DNA of 23,437 bases from Dichloromethanomonas sp964477085 (GCA_964477085.1 CAYZDF010000044.1:1-23437), one strand, 5' to 3'; positions 16,260 through 23,244 are shown, numbered from the stretch's first letter. The notes: generated from the letters alone by a model not told the origin. Numbers and translations: made by a program.

Positions 16260-16294
16260 AAAAATCGAGTTTTTGTACAAAACTCGATTTTTCT
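16260..16294. terminator. Bidirectional terminator between the ECF operon and the CWB2 gene
   Basis: A 14-bp stem AAAAATCGAGTTTT / AAAACTCGATTTTT with a TGTAC loop. A- and T-runs on both arms let it end the plus-strand sigma/anti-sigma operon and the converging minus-strand CWB2 gene. Confidence 0.9.
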
Positions 16295-16352
16295 TTGGCT
16301 CCTATACTCCTATATTAGTATAAAAATTTGAAATTGAACAAGGCTTCGTATT

Positions 16353-18344
16353 TTAATAGCTATTTAATAGCACTTGGTTTCTCCCGTCAATATTTATTCG
16401 GTACAAGTCCATGTCGCCAGTATCCTGATTGTATTGCGTATAGTAGATACGGCTATCCACGAGCCAATAGTCTGAAGGGGAAACCTTGAAGTTCTGCTTT
16501 TTACCGTTGGCAGAAATTCGGCATAAATTATGGAAAGCATCTTTGGATATGATTTGGCCGTACGTAACTGCAAATCCCATGCCGTAATCAAGATTATTAA
16601 CGCTGTTCAGCAGGGTTCTTTCAGTTCCATCCATCTGCATGCTGTAAATATTTTCATTGTCGATCTCATTTTTTGCAATAGGGTTTTCGGCATACTTCAG
16701 ATAAAAGATACGGTCTTCATCCACAACCATATAACAGATTTTATCAGGGCAAGTGACCTGGGCTTTATTAGTTCCATCGGTATTGATGCGGTAAAGCATA
16801 CCGGCTTCCGGCTCGCTGTGGTCGAGCAGATAATAGATGGAGTTTCCCTGGAGGTTTAAAGCATAGCATTTTAAATCATCCGAAAGCTTGGTGCGCTCCG
16901 AACCATCCGTCCTAATCCTATACAAACGGCCCCCGTCAGAATCATTGCAGTAATAGATCCAGTTGCCTTGAACCACCATATCCCGCACATAATCAGCGCA
17001 GATTTGTTGCTTTTGCGAACCGTCTGTTTTAAGTCGATAAATGCCCTTGGTAAAATAGACCTCATCTTCACCGCTTAGCTTGGAGGATGCTGCTTCATAG
17101 TAAATCCACTCGCCTAAGACGTTGATATTCGCCTTGCCAGTATAATTGTCGGATCCGTTTTCTTTTTTATCCGTATCCAGTAATAGGCTTTGCGTCCCGT
17201 CTGTTTTGATTCTATACAACTTGCCAGGCTGCCTTGCTCCATTCTCAAAATAGTAGTAATCCCAACAGCCTTGATTTGCAGCAAGGCCTTGCCGGGGACG
17301 AAAACCGACCATGCCCGAAAGTGAATCATAAAAATTGGCATCCCCTAAATTCACACTTTGCAGGCTGCTGTTGCCATTCCCCTTACTTTGCAGTAATTCC
17401 CTTAAAATCCCGTCGGAAACAACATCGCTCTGACCAATTGCCAGGACATCCGGAGTAAGTTCATTTTGCAATAAGTATTCCTTAACCTGGTCTACGACAG
17501 TGTCACTGACTAAAAAGACCGGTGACTTGGTCCGGGCAGCCAGGGCGGAGGCAGCTAATGCGTCAGGATAATTGCTGCCGGTTGCCACATAAACAGCGTT
17601 GAAGTTTAAATCAGGGGAAAAATTGCGGATAACAGCAAGGTTGGTTTCGTAACGGTCTTTGCCCTGCAATCTTTTGACCTGAGGAAAATAATTGGCAACG
17701 GTATCATTGACGACATCACTACTGCCAATGACATAGGTAGCACGGACGGTTTTGTTTTTTAAGTAATCCCGGACGCTCTGCGGGCAATTATTCGCAGCGG
17801 TCAGCAGAATAGGCATTTCCTTTTGCGTAGCGATAGCAGAGATCGAAATGGCATCTGGGAAATTTGAGCCTGTCGCCACACAGAGTTCCCCTTTAAACTC
17901 CAACTCTTCGGCAATTTTGACGGATGTTTCGAAGCGGTCCTGACCTGAGATGCGGGTACACTGAATATTCATCGCTTTCAGAGCATTTTCCACATTGGCC
18001 GAAATCGCGCCGTTTCCGCCAATAATAAGCGCGTGCTTTGCCCCCAACCGTTCTATTTCCTGCTTAACAGAGGGAAGCAAGTGTTCTTTTCCATTTAAGA
18101 GAATAGGGCAATCGTATTTTTGAGAGAGCGGGGCAGCACACAGCGCGTCAGCAAAGTTTTGACCGGTCGCCAAAATAACAAAGTTGGATTTGTCTGGCCA
18201 CCCTTTTTCTGCGATCTCAATCGCAGTCTGATAACGGTCATTCCCGGCAATCCGTTGTGATACCTGATCGGCATAAATCGTGGCAGGAGAATTAAAGATC
18301 ATGTATAAACCACAAAGTAGAAACGAAATAAGTATTTTTTTCAT
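16353..18344 (-). CDS. Cell-wall surface protein: three CWB2 repeats plus DUF5050-type beta-propeller
   Basis: This 663-residue protein starts at ATG 18344 after GAGAGGAG. A signal peptide (1-25) ends near IYA-DQV. Residues ~28-325 hold three cell-wall-binding type 2 repeats (RIAGNDRYQTAIEIAEKGWP, ISGQDRFETSVKIAEELEF, LQGKDRYETNLAVIRNFSP; each with SNFPDAIS/FADALCAAP-like and IIGG-like segments). Three such repeats form the trimeric module that attaches proteins to secondary wall polymer in Clostridia. Residues ~338-660 are repeated blades of the LYRIKTDGTQ...NWIYYCN pattern, the DUF5050 propeller. It is likely a non-covalently anchored surface protein that binds a ligand through the propeller. 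Promoter-like site 3 lies about 200 bases upstream. Confidence 0.93.
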   Translation of the reverse strand: MKKILISFLLCGLYMIFNSPATIYADQVSQRIAGNDRYQTAIEIAEKGWPDKSNFVILATGQNFADALCAAPLSQKYDCPILLNGKEHLLPSVKQEIERLGAKHALIIGGNGAISANVENALKAMNIQCTRISGQDRFETSVKIAEELEFKGELCVATGSNFPDAISISAIATQKEMPILLTAANNCPQSVRDYLKNKTVRATYVIGSSDVVNDTVANYFPQVKRLQGKDRYETNLAVIRNFSPDLNFNAVYVATGSNYPDALAASALAARTKSPVFLVSDTVVDQVKEYLLQNELTPDVLAIGQSDVVSDGILRELLQSKGNGNSSLQSVNLGDANFYDSLSGMVGFRPRQGLAANQGCWDYYYFENGARQPGKLYRIKTDGTQSLLLDTDKKENGSDNYTGKANINVLGEWIYYEAASSKLSGEDEVYFTKGIYRLKTDGSQKQQICADYVRDMVVQGNWIYYCNDSDGGRLYRIRTDGSERTKLSDDLKCYALNLQGNSIYYLLDHSEPEAGMLYRINTDGTNKAQVTCPDKICYMVVDEDRIFYLKYAENPIAKNEIDNENIYSMQMDGTERTLLNSVNNLDYGMGFAVTYGQIISKDAFHNLCRISANGKKQNFKVSPSDYWLVDSRIYYTQYNQDTGDMDLYRINIDGRNQVLLNSY

Positions 18345-18549
18345 TGATAAGGCTCCTCTCTCGAACGATAAAAATTATTGTTAAAAAGTGTCATCAATTT
18401 TCTTATAGAAAGAATAAGAACTTTCTACGGTACGCAAAGTTAGCAATTGAAGACAGAAATACTTAGATGATAGAATCACGGCGAGCAATTTTACTATTGG
18501 CACTGATATACGATTACATTCAATAAAAAAGAAATTTTTTCCTCTATAA

Positions 18550-18577
18550 ATAGACAATCGAAAGTACTTTTTGCAAC
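18550..18577 (-). promoter_or_regulatory. Promoter-like site 3, GTTGCA-N16-GTCTAT (minus strand)
   Basis: Minus-strand GTTGCA at 18577-18572 and GTCTAT at 18555-18550, with 16 bases between. It points at the CWB2 gene, with an unusually long leader of about 200 bases that contains no convincing small gene. Confidence 0.75.
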
Positions 18578-18695
18578 ACCTAATATAAAATAATATTTAA
18601 TAAATTGACTTTCTTCTTTTTACGGATGCATTACTCGATAATTACGCTGTAAAAAATATACAGAACATAGGAAAAAAACTAATTGTAAGCAGGTG

Positions 18696-19367
18696 TTATT
18701 TTGAAACAAAGAAAAATATTCTTATATCAAAGCCATTTTCAATTAAATATTTTTTGAACGCGCTACGTGCGCGATATACGACCGATCGAACCTTGCCGTT
18801 GTAAGTTGCTTCTCCAAGTGATTTCGAGATCTCTTCATTGGTAGCTTCTCGAGATAACGCTTTAACGATGAAGTAATATTTTTTGTTTTGTGCTTTAAAT
18901 TTCGCAATCGCATCAAGAAGTGCGCGTTCACCAACAACTTCGTCTACCATGGTTGCATTTGACATTTTCCTAGAAACTATGTCGCCCAGTGTTTCGTTCC
19001 CGTTTTCTCCAGTAATGGGCTTGTCCAAATATAAAATTTTGCCCTTAACATAAACTGCCTTTCCATTTTGTTTGGTCTGATAAGAACGCCATACTTTCGC
19101 TTCATTGCGCTTCATACAAATATGAAGACGTTGAAAGAATTCAGAAGAGTTGTCATACGATCTGGCAGCTTCCCATAATGCTTCCAAATAAGCGCTTTCA
19201 AATTCAGTAGCTGGAATAAAGACATATAAATTTTCTGATCTGTTTGCTGCTCTTTTCGCTTGATTTTTGATAAAAGAACCCAGTTCTGTAAATAATTTTT
19301 CAAATGCAAAGCTATCTCCTTTTGCATAGGAGGTTGCTAACTGATTTAGGAGTTCATTTTTTGTCAT
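18696..19367 (-). CDS. Sigma-70-like regulator with divergent sequence
   Basis: This 223-residue protein starts at ATG 19367 after AAAGGGGG. The N-terminal half (about 8-95) looks like a sigma region 2. ATSYAKGDSFAFEKLFTELG is followed by ATEFESAYLEALWEAARSYD and FFQRLHICMKRNEAKVWRSYQ, the latter placed like the -10-contacting helices. The C-terminal part (about 155-210) has a region-4-like helix-turn-helix (LSREATNEEISKSLG, then VRSVVYRARSAFKKYL). Between them is an insert rich in Lys and Gly. The pattern fits phage-type or UviA-like small sigma factors, but similarity to textbook members is weak and it could be another DNA-binding protein. It reads toward the CWB2 gene without a clear terminator. 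Confidence 0.65.
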   Translation of the reverse strand: MTKNELLNQLATSYAKGDSFAFEKLFTELGSFIKNQAKRAANRSENLYVFIPATEFESAYLEALWEAARSYDNSSEFFQRLHICMKRNEAKVWRSYQTKQNGKAVYVKGKILYLDKPITGENGNETLGDIVSRKMSNATMVDEVVGERALLDAIAKFKAQNKKYYFIVKALSREATNEEISKSLGEATYNGKVRSVVYRARSAFKKYLIENGFDIRIFFFVSK

Positions 19368-19581
19368 ATAAATATCCCCCTTTAATCGTGAAATAAATCA
19401 CAAGTTATTGTGCTGGTTTGCCCAAAAAGGTTTCAGTCTTGTGGCTTGATTTAGAATTTTGCTATTCAATTGCTAAAGAGAAAAATTATCGCTATTCATA
19501 AACCCTACTTATCAAAAATTTAAAAAATTAATTGGTTCCTGGGGCAAGGAGTTTTGACATTAGGGCAGAATAAGGCGTAAA

Positions 19582-19614
19582 AGAAAAAACTTGCCAAACA
19601 ACAGATATGGCAAG
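19582..19614 (-). terminator. Minus-strand intrinsic terminator
   Basis: CTTGCCA / TGGCAAG stem with an 11-base loop, followed on the minus strand by TTTTTTCTTTT. It would end a short minus-strand transcript starting in the 19620-19820 interval. Confidence 0.7.
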
Positions 19615-19745
19615 AACGGAGAAAATGATTTTTACAAAAACAAAGAGCCTAAAGCTCATTGAAGAATTTCTTGTAAAGCCGTCGTAAAATAAGAAAGACA
19701 CCATAAAAGATCATGGTGCTCAATGTCGTTCATATAACCAAACAA

Positions 19746-19776
19746 AGCTACCTTTTTGGGGTAGTCTTTTTTTTTC
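19746..19776 (+). terminator. Plus-strand intrinsic terminator
   Basis: GCTACC / GGTAGT stem (one G-T pair) with a T-rich loop, followed by C and nine T. Confidence 0.7.
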
Positions 19777-19828
19777 TCTGGGAAGGACGATTTTAAGGCA
19801 GTCTAGCTTTTGGATGTTTTGACGAATT

Positions 19829-19856
19829 GTTGCAAAACATTTCCATTATTGTCTAT
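19829..19856 (+). promoter_or_regulatory. Promoter-like site 4, GTTGCA-N16-GTCTAT
   Basis: GTTGCA at 19829-19834 and GTCTAT at 19851-19856, with 16 bases between. It is followed by a 19-codon small frame, a terminator and then the sigma-holin pair, so it may drive the pair through an attenuator. Confidence 0.7.
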
Positions 19857-19895
19857 ATATATCAGTTGAATATTTAACATTGAGGAAAAGAAGAA

Positions 19896-19955
19896 GTGAT
19901 CAATTTACTGGTTTATCAACTTAATTTTATTGTGGGTGAAGATTGTTTTCCGTAA
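19896..19955 (+). CDS. Possible 19-residue leader peptide upstream of the sigma-holin pair
   Basis: A GTG start follows GAGGAAAAGAA and gives MINLLVYQLNFIVGEDCFP, then TAA. The N-terminal half is hydrophobic and there is one cysteine near the end. It starts about 40 bases after promoter-like site 4 and ends 18 bases before a strong terminator hairpin. This geometry fits a leader peptide controlling read-through, or a small secreted or signalling peptide. With only 19 codons, chance cannot be excluded. Confidence 0.4.
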   Translation: MINLLVYQLNFIVGEDCFP

Positions 19956-19973
19956 CCTATCTTAAAGAAAGTA

Positions 19974-20017
19974 AAAAACAGGAATTACGGGCTTATTTGC
20001 CTACAATTCCTGTTTTT
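19974..20017 (+). terminator. Terminator/attenuator ahead of the sigma-holin pair
   Basis: AAAAACAGGAATT and AATTCCTGTTTTT arms form a 13-bp stem. An inner GGGC / GCCT helix caps it, and TTTTTGTTTTCTT follows. It lies between promoter-like site 4 and the sigma gene at 20118, so transcripts from that promoter must pass it. Confidence 0.85.
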
Positions 20018-20117
20018 GTTTTCTTAGAGAAGGATAGAGAATTGTTGAAAATTAATTTCTTAAGGTTTACAAAATCGGACAAGCGTTCTCTTTAACAGTC
20101 GAAAGGTGGTAGGCCTA

Positions 20118-20624
20118 ATGACTGTTAATCTGATTATTCAATCACAGAAAGGTGATAGCAGAGCGACTTTAATGCTAATAAAAAAATATGATCCATTACT
20201 AAAAAAATACGCATATAAGCTTTACTATGATGATGCCTATTACGATCTTCTTTCTGATTTTATTGAGTTTCTCCATTATGTTCAGCTTGATCGATTGTAC
20301 AGCACAAGTGAAGGGACACTTGTTTCCTATATATGCACAGTAGTTCGCAGCAGCTATATAAAAAGATTAAGAGTCTTGAAAAAACATCAAAATTCTGTAT
20401 CGTATTCGGACTTAAGTGAAAACGAACTTTATTATGCTGAAGCTGCATTAGTTACCTTGGACACCCATTTTGAACTGGAATTAACAGGGATAGATCATCT
20501 GTTGACGGAATCGGAATTATCTGTTGTCGAAAAGATCTATCTATTGGGCTATACCGTAGCAGAAACCGCAGCTATTAATGAGATCAGCAGACAAGCAGTT
20601 AATAAGACAAAAAACGGGCTCTGA
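20118..20624 (+). CDS. UviA/TcdR/BotR-type alternative sigma factor, C-terminus cut by a shift at A6
   Basis: The start is ATG 20118, chosen over GTG 20106 because AAAGGTGG at 20102-20109 spaces to it correctly. The 168-residue product reads LIIQSQKGDSRATLMLIKKY, then KKYAYKLYYDDAYYDLLSDF and EGTLVSYICTVVRSSYIKRL. These are the KGD..A...LI..F.PLIKKYA.KL..EDA..DL and EG.IVSYI..SI signatures of the UviA/TcdR group, which direct toxin and bacteriocin genes in clostridia. Region 4 (about 118-165) ends AAINEISRQAVNKTKNGL, where relatives continue K-x-R-A-L-x-K-L. Exactly that tail (KKRALTKLAKWF) lies in the -1 frame after A-AAA-AAC (20609-20615). That frame stays open into the holin gene. The holin downstream supports a release-module role. 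Confidence 0.8.
   Translation: MTVNLIIQSQKGDSRATLMLIKKYDPLLKKYAYKLYYDDAYYDLLSDFIEFLHYVQLDRLYSTSEGTLVSYICTVVRSSYIKRLRVLKKHQNSVSYSDLSENELYYAEAALVTLDTHFELELTGIDHLLTESELSVVEKIYLLGYTVAETAAINEISRQAVNKTKNGL
20609..20615 (+). other. Slippery heptamer A-AAA-AAC at the end of the sigma gene
   Basis: In the sigma reading frame the bases fall as aca-aaa-aac, so the heptamer has the X-XXY-YYZ register required for -1 ribosomal frameshifting. A slip replaces N-G-L-stop with KKRALTKLAKWFGQEGDGG and continues in frame through the holin start. I see no obvious stimulating hairpin directly after it. An A6 tract also allows polymerase slippage or a one-base sequencing error. Confidence 0.6.
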
Positions 20625-20671
20625 CGAAATTAGCAAAATGGTTTGGACAAGAAGGGGATGGGGGGATTAAT

Positions 20672-21079
20672 GTGGATTGGCTATTAAATTATTTCAAAAT
20701 AATGATTGCACTGTTAGGCGGGGTTTTCGGATGGCTGCTAGGTGGGCTTGATTCCCTGGTTTATGCGCTGGTAGCTTTTGTAGCATTTGATTATGTAACT
20801 GGTGTCCTATTGGCGATTTTTGACAAGAAAGTATCGAGTAATATCGGATTTAAAGGCATATGTAAAAAGATATTGATATTTGCCCTGATTGCCTTGGGAA
20901 ACATTATTGATCAATATATCATTGGTTCAGGAAGTACTCTAAGAACGATGTTGATTATGTTTTATTTGTCTAATGAAGGTATCAGTATACTTGAAAATAC
21001 TGCCAAAATAGGGGTGCCGTTTCCACAAAAGTTAAAGAATGTCTTGCAACAAATTGGAGATACAGATAGTAAAAATTAA
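20672..21079 (+). CDS. TcdE/phage holin 4-type small membrane protein
   Basis: This 135-residue protein starts at GTG 20672 after a G-rich ribosome site (AAGGGGATGGGGGG). It has three or four membrane helices (about 9-25, 28-50, 64-82, 88-110) and the family motif FDYVTGVLLAIFDKKVSSNIG, followed by GICKKILIFALIALGN and LSNEGISILENTAKIGVPFP. These are the conserved blocks of the phage holin family that includes TcdE, the holin releasing C. difficile toxins lacking signal peptides. It lies 47 bases after the sigma stop and is in the frame reached by a -1 slip. A pore-forming export or lysis role follows from the family. No amidase gene is adjacent, but the large M14/M23 hydrolase 9 kb away has no signal peptide. 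Confidence 0.9.
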   Translation: MDWLLNYFKIMIALLGGVFGWLLGGLDSLVYALVAFVAFDYVTGVLLAIFDKKVSSNIGFKGICKKILIFALIALGNIIDQYIIGSGSTLRTMLIMFYLSNEGISILENTAKIGVPFPQKLKNVLQQIGDTDSKN

Positions 21080-21148
21080 GTTATTGTAATTAAGCTTACT
21101 TTTGCTAGTAAAATAAAAGTACTGGCGATTATTTACTATATAAAAAAT

Positions 21149-21176
21149 GTTGCAAAAAACCTTCATGATTGTCTTT
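21149..21176 (+). promoter_or_regulatory. Promoter-like site 5, GTTGCA-N16-GTCTTT
   Basis: GTTGCA at 21149-21154 and GTCTTT at 21171-21176, with 16 bases between. It precedes the second ECF sigma gene by about 90 bases, as expected if that factor activates its own operon. Confidence 0.75.
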
Positions 21177-21266
21177 ATATATTATGTTTTTTTTGTTTCT
21201 TATCTTATCTTATCTTTTTCCGATGATACCCATAATATGTTATTATTGTTATCAAAGGAGTGTGGT

Positions 21267-21827
21267 TTGATAATAATGATTATGACTGCATTGACAAATG
21301 ATGACGATAAGGATTTTATGGTGGACTTATATCGGAACTATTACGGCCTTGTACGGAAGACCGTTTATAATATCACCCATGATACGAACATTGTGGAAGA
21401 CCTGATTGATGATACTTTTCTCAAACTTATCGGTAAAATTCCCTTACTGCGTACATTTGAAAGTTGCAAAACAGCTGCTTATGTTGTCTATACTTCTAGG
21501 AGCGTGGCAATCAATAATATTAAACATCGTGATGTGGAAAAAAAGCATATGTATTATGGGGAGGACACAGACCTTGCCGAAACGGTTATCGACCTTAAAG
21601 ACGGCGTGGAAAGCATGATCATTAACCAAGAAGAGATAGCTGAGATGAACGAAGCCATTCTAAGACTTTCCGAAAAAGAAAAAGATCTGTTATATTTCAA
21701 ATATATCTTAGAAATGAATAATGAAGAACTCGCAGAAATTTTAGGAATTAAACCGGGCAGTGTCCGGCAGTATTTAACCAGAGCAAGGAGAAAAGTCCAG
21801 AAACTGTTCAAAAAGGAGGTGGAATGA
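21267..21827 (+). CDS. ECF RNA polymerase sigma factor, probably self-regulated
   Basis: The start is TTG 21267 (MIIMIMTALTNDDDKDFMVD), six bases after AAAGGAG. The frame is open back to 21147 but that part contains promoter-like site 5 and is not protein-like in use. The product has 186 residues. Region 2 (about 14-82) has LYRNYYGLVRKTVYNITHDT, VEDLIDDTFLKLI and the SCKTAAYVVYTSRSVAINNI segment. Region 4 (about 130-180) has LSEKEKDLLYFKYILEMNNE and IKPGSVRQYLTRARRKVQKL. It is followed one base later by its anti-sigma gene. Because an ECF factor commonly transcribes its own gene, site 5 makes this protein the best candidate to recognise the GTTGCA-N16-GTCT promoters across the window (inference). 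Confidence 0.9.
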   Translation: MIIMIMTALTNDDDKDFMVDLYRNYYGLVRKTVYNITHDTNIVEDLIDDTFLKLIGKIPLLRTFESCKTAAYVVYTSRSVAINNIKHRDVEKKHMYYGEDTDLAETVIDLKDGVESMIINQEEIAEMNEAILRLSEKEKDLLYFKYILEMNNEELAEILGIKPGSVRQYLTRARRKVQKLFKKEVE

Positions 21828-21828
21828 C

Positions 21829-22593
21829 ATGTCGAATAATAGTTCACAATTAATGCAGAAGAAACTTTATGAGGAATATGAAGATAGTTTGTTCAGGCTG
21901 GTTATGTACGAGACTGCGGAAAAAGAAGGAAAAGCTTTATTGGAAGAAAGAGAAAGGCTGAAAAATGATCCTGCATTTGTTCCATCCGAGGAAGCAGTCC
22001 AAAGGTTCAGCTCTCAACTGGATAATATCTTAAAAAAGAAGAAGGCTTATGCTTTAAAGCAAAAAACTTTCAAGATGTTGAATAGGTCTGCGGTAGCTAT
22101 GCTGATTGTTATTATTCTATTGTTTACCACCGTAGCCAGCGTACAAGCGATTAGAGTTAAAGTATTGAACTTTTTCATGGATATTCAGCCCAAATATACA
22201 TCTTATCAGGTGAATGAAAGTGATAATGGATCGATCAATGGCGGTTTGGACGTCAACTGGACCAATGCCTATGTGCCAACTTATATACCGGAAGGATACA
22301 AAGTCGATAGCTCTTTAAATAGTGAAACGAATAAAAAAATTGTATTTAAAAATCAACAGGATATGTTTATTATTTATTCAGAATTAACTGAAGGCAGCAT
22401 AATTCAGCTGGACACAGAAAATGCATCCGTCTTTAAAAAAATCAGTATAAACGGTAAAAAGGGGACACTGACAGAGAAAAACTCGGCGGTTACAATCGTT
22501 TGGGAAATAGAAGGCCATATATTTATGGTCAACGCATGGACGGATCAGGAAACTGCGGTAAAGTTTGCCGAGGGAGTGAAATATATTAATTAA
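21829..22593 (+). CDS. Membrane anti-sigma factor with DUF4367-like outer domain
   Basis: This 254-residue protein starts at ATG 21829, one base after the sigma stop, with GGAGGTGG inside the sigma 3' end. The cytoplasmic N-terminal part (about 1-85) is rich in charged helices (LYEEYEDSLFRLVMYETAEK; a coiled-coil-like stretch to LKKKKAYALKQKTF). A single membrane helix (about 88-108, SAVAMLIVIILLFTTVASV) leads to an outer domain (about 115-254). The outer domain has WTNAYVPTYIPEGYKVDSS, KIVFKNQQDMFIIYSE and TIVWEIEGHIFMVNAW, the features of DUF4367 domains. It should hold the ECF factor at the membrane until an envelope signal arrives. It is co-translated with the sigma factor. The signal is unknown. 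Confidence 0.87.
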   Translation: MSNNSSQLMQKKLYEEYEDSLFRLVMYETAEKEGKALLEERERLKNDPAFVPSEEAVQRFSSQLDNILKKKKAYALKQKTFKMLNRSAVAMLIVIILLFTTVASVQAIRVKVLNFFMDIQPKYTSYQVNESDNGSINGGLDVNWTNAYVPTYIPEGYKVDSSLNSETNKKIVFKNQQDMFIIYSELTEGSIIQLDTENASVFKKISINGKKGTLTEKNSAVTIVWEIEGHIFMVNAWTDQETAVKFAEGVKYIN

Positions 22594-22606
22594 ATTGTAA
22601 AAATTT

Positions 22607-22634
22607 GTTGCAGAAAACCTTCTTTGTTGTCTTT
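22607..22634 (+). promoter_or_regulatory. Promoter-like site 6, GTTGCA-N16-GTCTTT
   Basis: GTTGCA at 22607-22612 and GTCTTT at 22629-22634, with 16 bases between, only 13 bases after the anti-sigma stop. The first base after GTTGCA is G here, where the other copies have A. It serves the secreted-protein gene at 22671 with a leader of about 30 bases. Confidence 0.75.
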
Positions 22635-22670
22635 AGGAATGGAAGATATTACAAAGGAGGTTTTTTTATT

Positions 22671-23108
22671 ATGAAAAAAATAATCTGTATGAGTCTAATT
22701 GTACTTATGGCCATTTTTTCTGTCGTTCCGGCTTATGCCGCTGTTGATGAAAGAAATAGTGCACAAGGATCAGGAATGGTAAGCCCTTTATTTACTTATA
22801 TTTTACAACTAAATGCAGGTCTCAGTATTGATTCCTCTGGAAAAGCAGCCTGTAGGGGTGATGCTAGCTTATACTCTAGCACCAACCGTGTTGATTTAAC
22901 GGTACAATTGCAGAAATATACCGGTAGTGGCTGGAGTACAGTAAAAACCTGGACATCATCAGGAGTTGGGATTCCTGGTACTTCTATATTGCAATATTAT
23001 TATGTTGTCAGCGGAACCTACCGGGTATCTGCTACTGCTAAAGTTTATAATTCTTCTGGAACTTTGCTGGAAACTGTGACCGCATATTCTCCGACGTCAA
23101 CATATTAA
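22671..23108 (+). CDS. Small secreted protein, DUF6147-like
   Basis: The start is ATG 22671 after AAAGGAGG. An upstream in-frame start at 22605 lies within promoter-like site 6 and is rejected. The product has 145 residues. Residues 1-23 are a Sec signal peptide (KKIICMSLIVLMAIFSVVPA) with a likely cut at AYA-AVD. The mature ~120 residues read as a beta-sandwich: ASLYSSTNRVDLTVQLQKYT, then GSGWSTVKTW and a YYYVVSGTYRVSATAKVYNS block. This resembles the small secreted DUF6147 proteins of Firmicutes, whose role is unknown. It has no anchor motif. As the last gene of the ECF cluster with its own copy of the shared promoter, it is likely one of the factor's main outputs. Confidence 0.82.
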   Translation: MKKIICMSLIVLMAIFSVVPAYAAVDERNSAQGSGMVSPLFTYILQLNAGLSIDSSGKAACRGDASLYSSTNRVDLTVQLQKYTGSGWSTVKTWTSSGVGIPGTSILQYYYVVSGTYRVSATAKVYNSSGTLLETVTAYSPTSTY

Positions 23109-23244
23109 TTTGATTTCGTAGTGTCAATTAGAAATGCCAACTATTCCAAATATTCGTGCTTCGCAATTAGCCTTTAAATCAAAACTCATAGGAAAAGATC
23201 AATATATCTTCCTCTTTTCCGGCAATATCTATAAAAAAAGTAAC

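Larger units (their letters stand above)
19368..19828. other. Hairpin-rich intergenic region between divergent sigma-like genes
   Basis: About 460 bases without a firm gene. It contains a CACAA-GTTA-TTGTG palindrome (about 19400-19413) close to the minus-strand sigma gene, a minus-strand terminator (19582-19614) and a plus-strand terminator (19746-19776). Between these is a further hairpin (ACACCAT / ATGGTG, about 19707-19726). Short open frames of 20-25 codons occur on both strands between the two terminators, but none has a good ribosome site. The pattern would fit one or two small RNAs; transcription evidence is absent. Confidence 0.45.

Noticed and set aside
21147..21266. Earlier in-frame start for the second ECF sigma gene
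   Set aside because: The ATG at 21147 overlaps the GTTGCA box of promoter-like site 5 and has no ribosome site; AAAGGAG correctly spaces TTG 21267.
22605..22670. Earlier in-frame start for the last secreted protein
   Set aside because: It lies inside promoter-like site 6; ATG 22671 has an ideal ribosome site and begins a textbook signal peptide.
23191..23220. GGAAAAGA / TCTTTTCC hairpin after the last gene as terminator
   Set aside because: The arms are perfect but no T-run follows; too weak to call.
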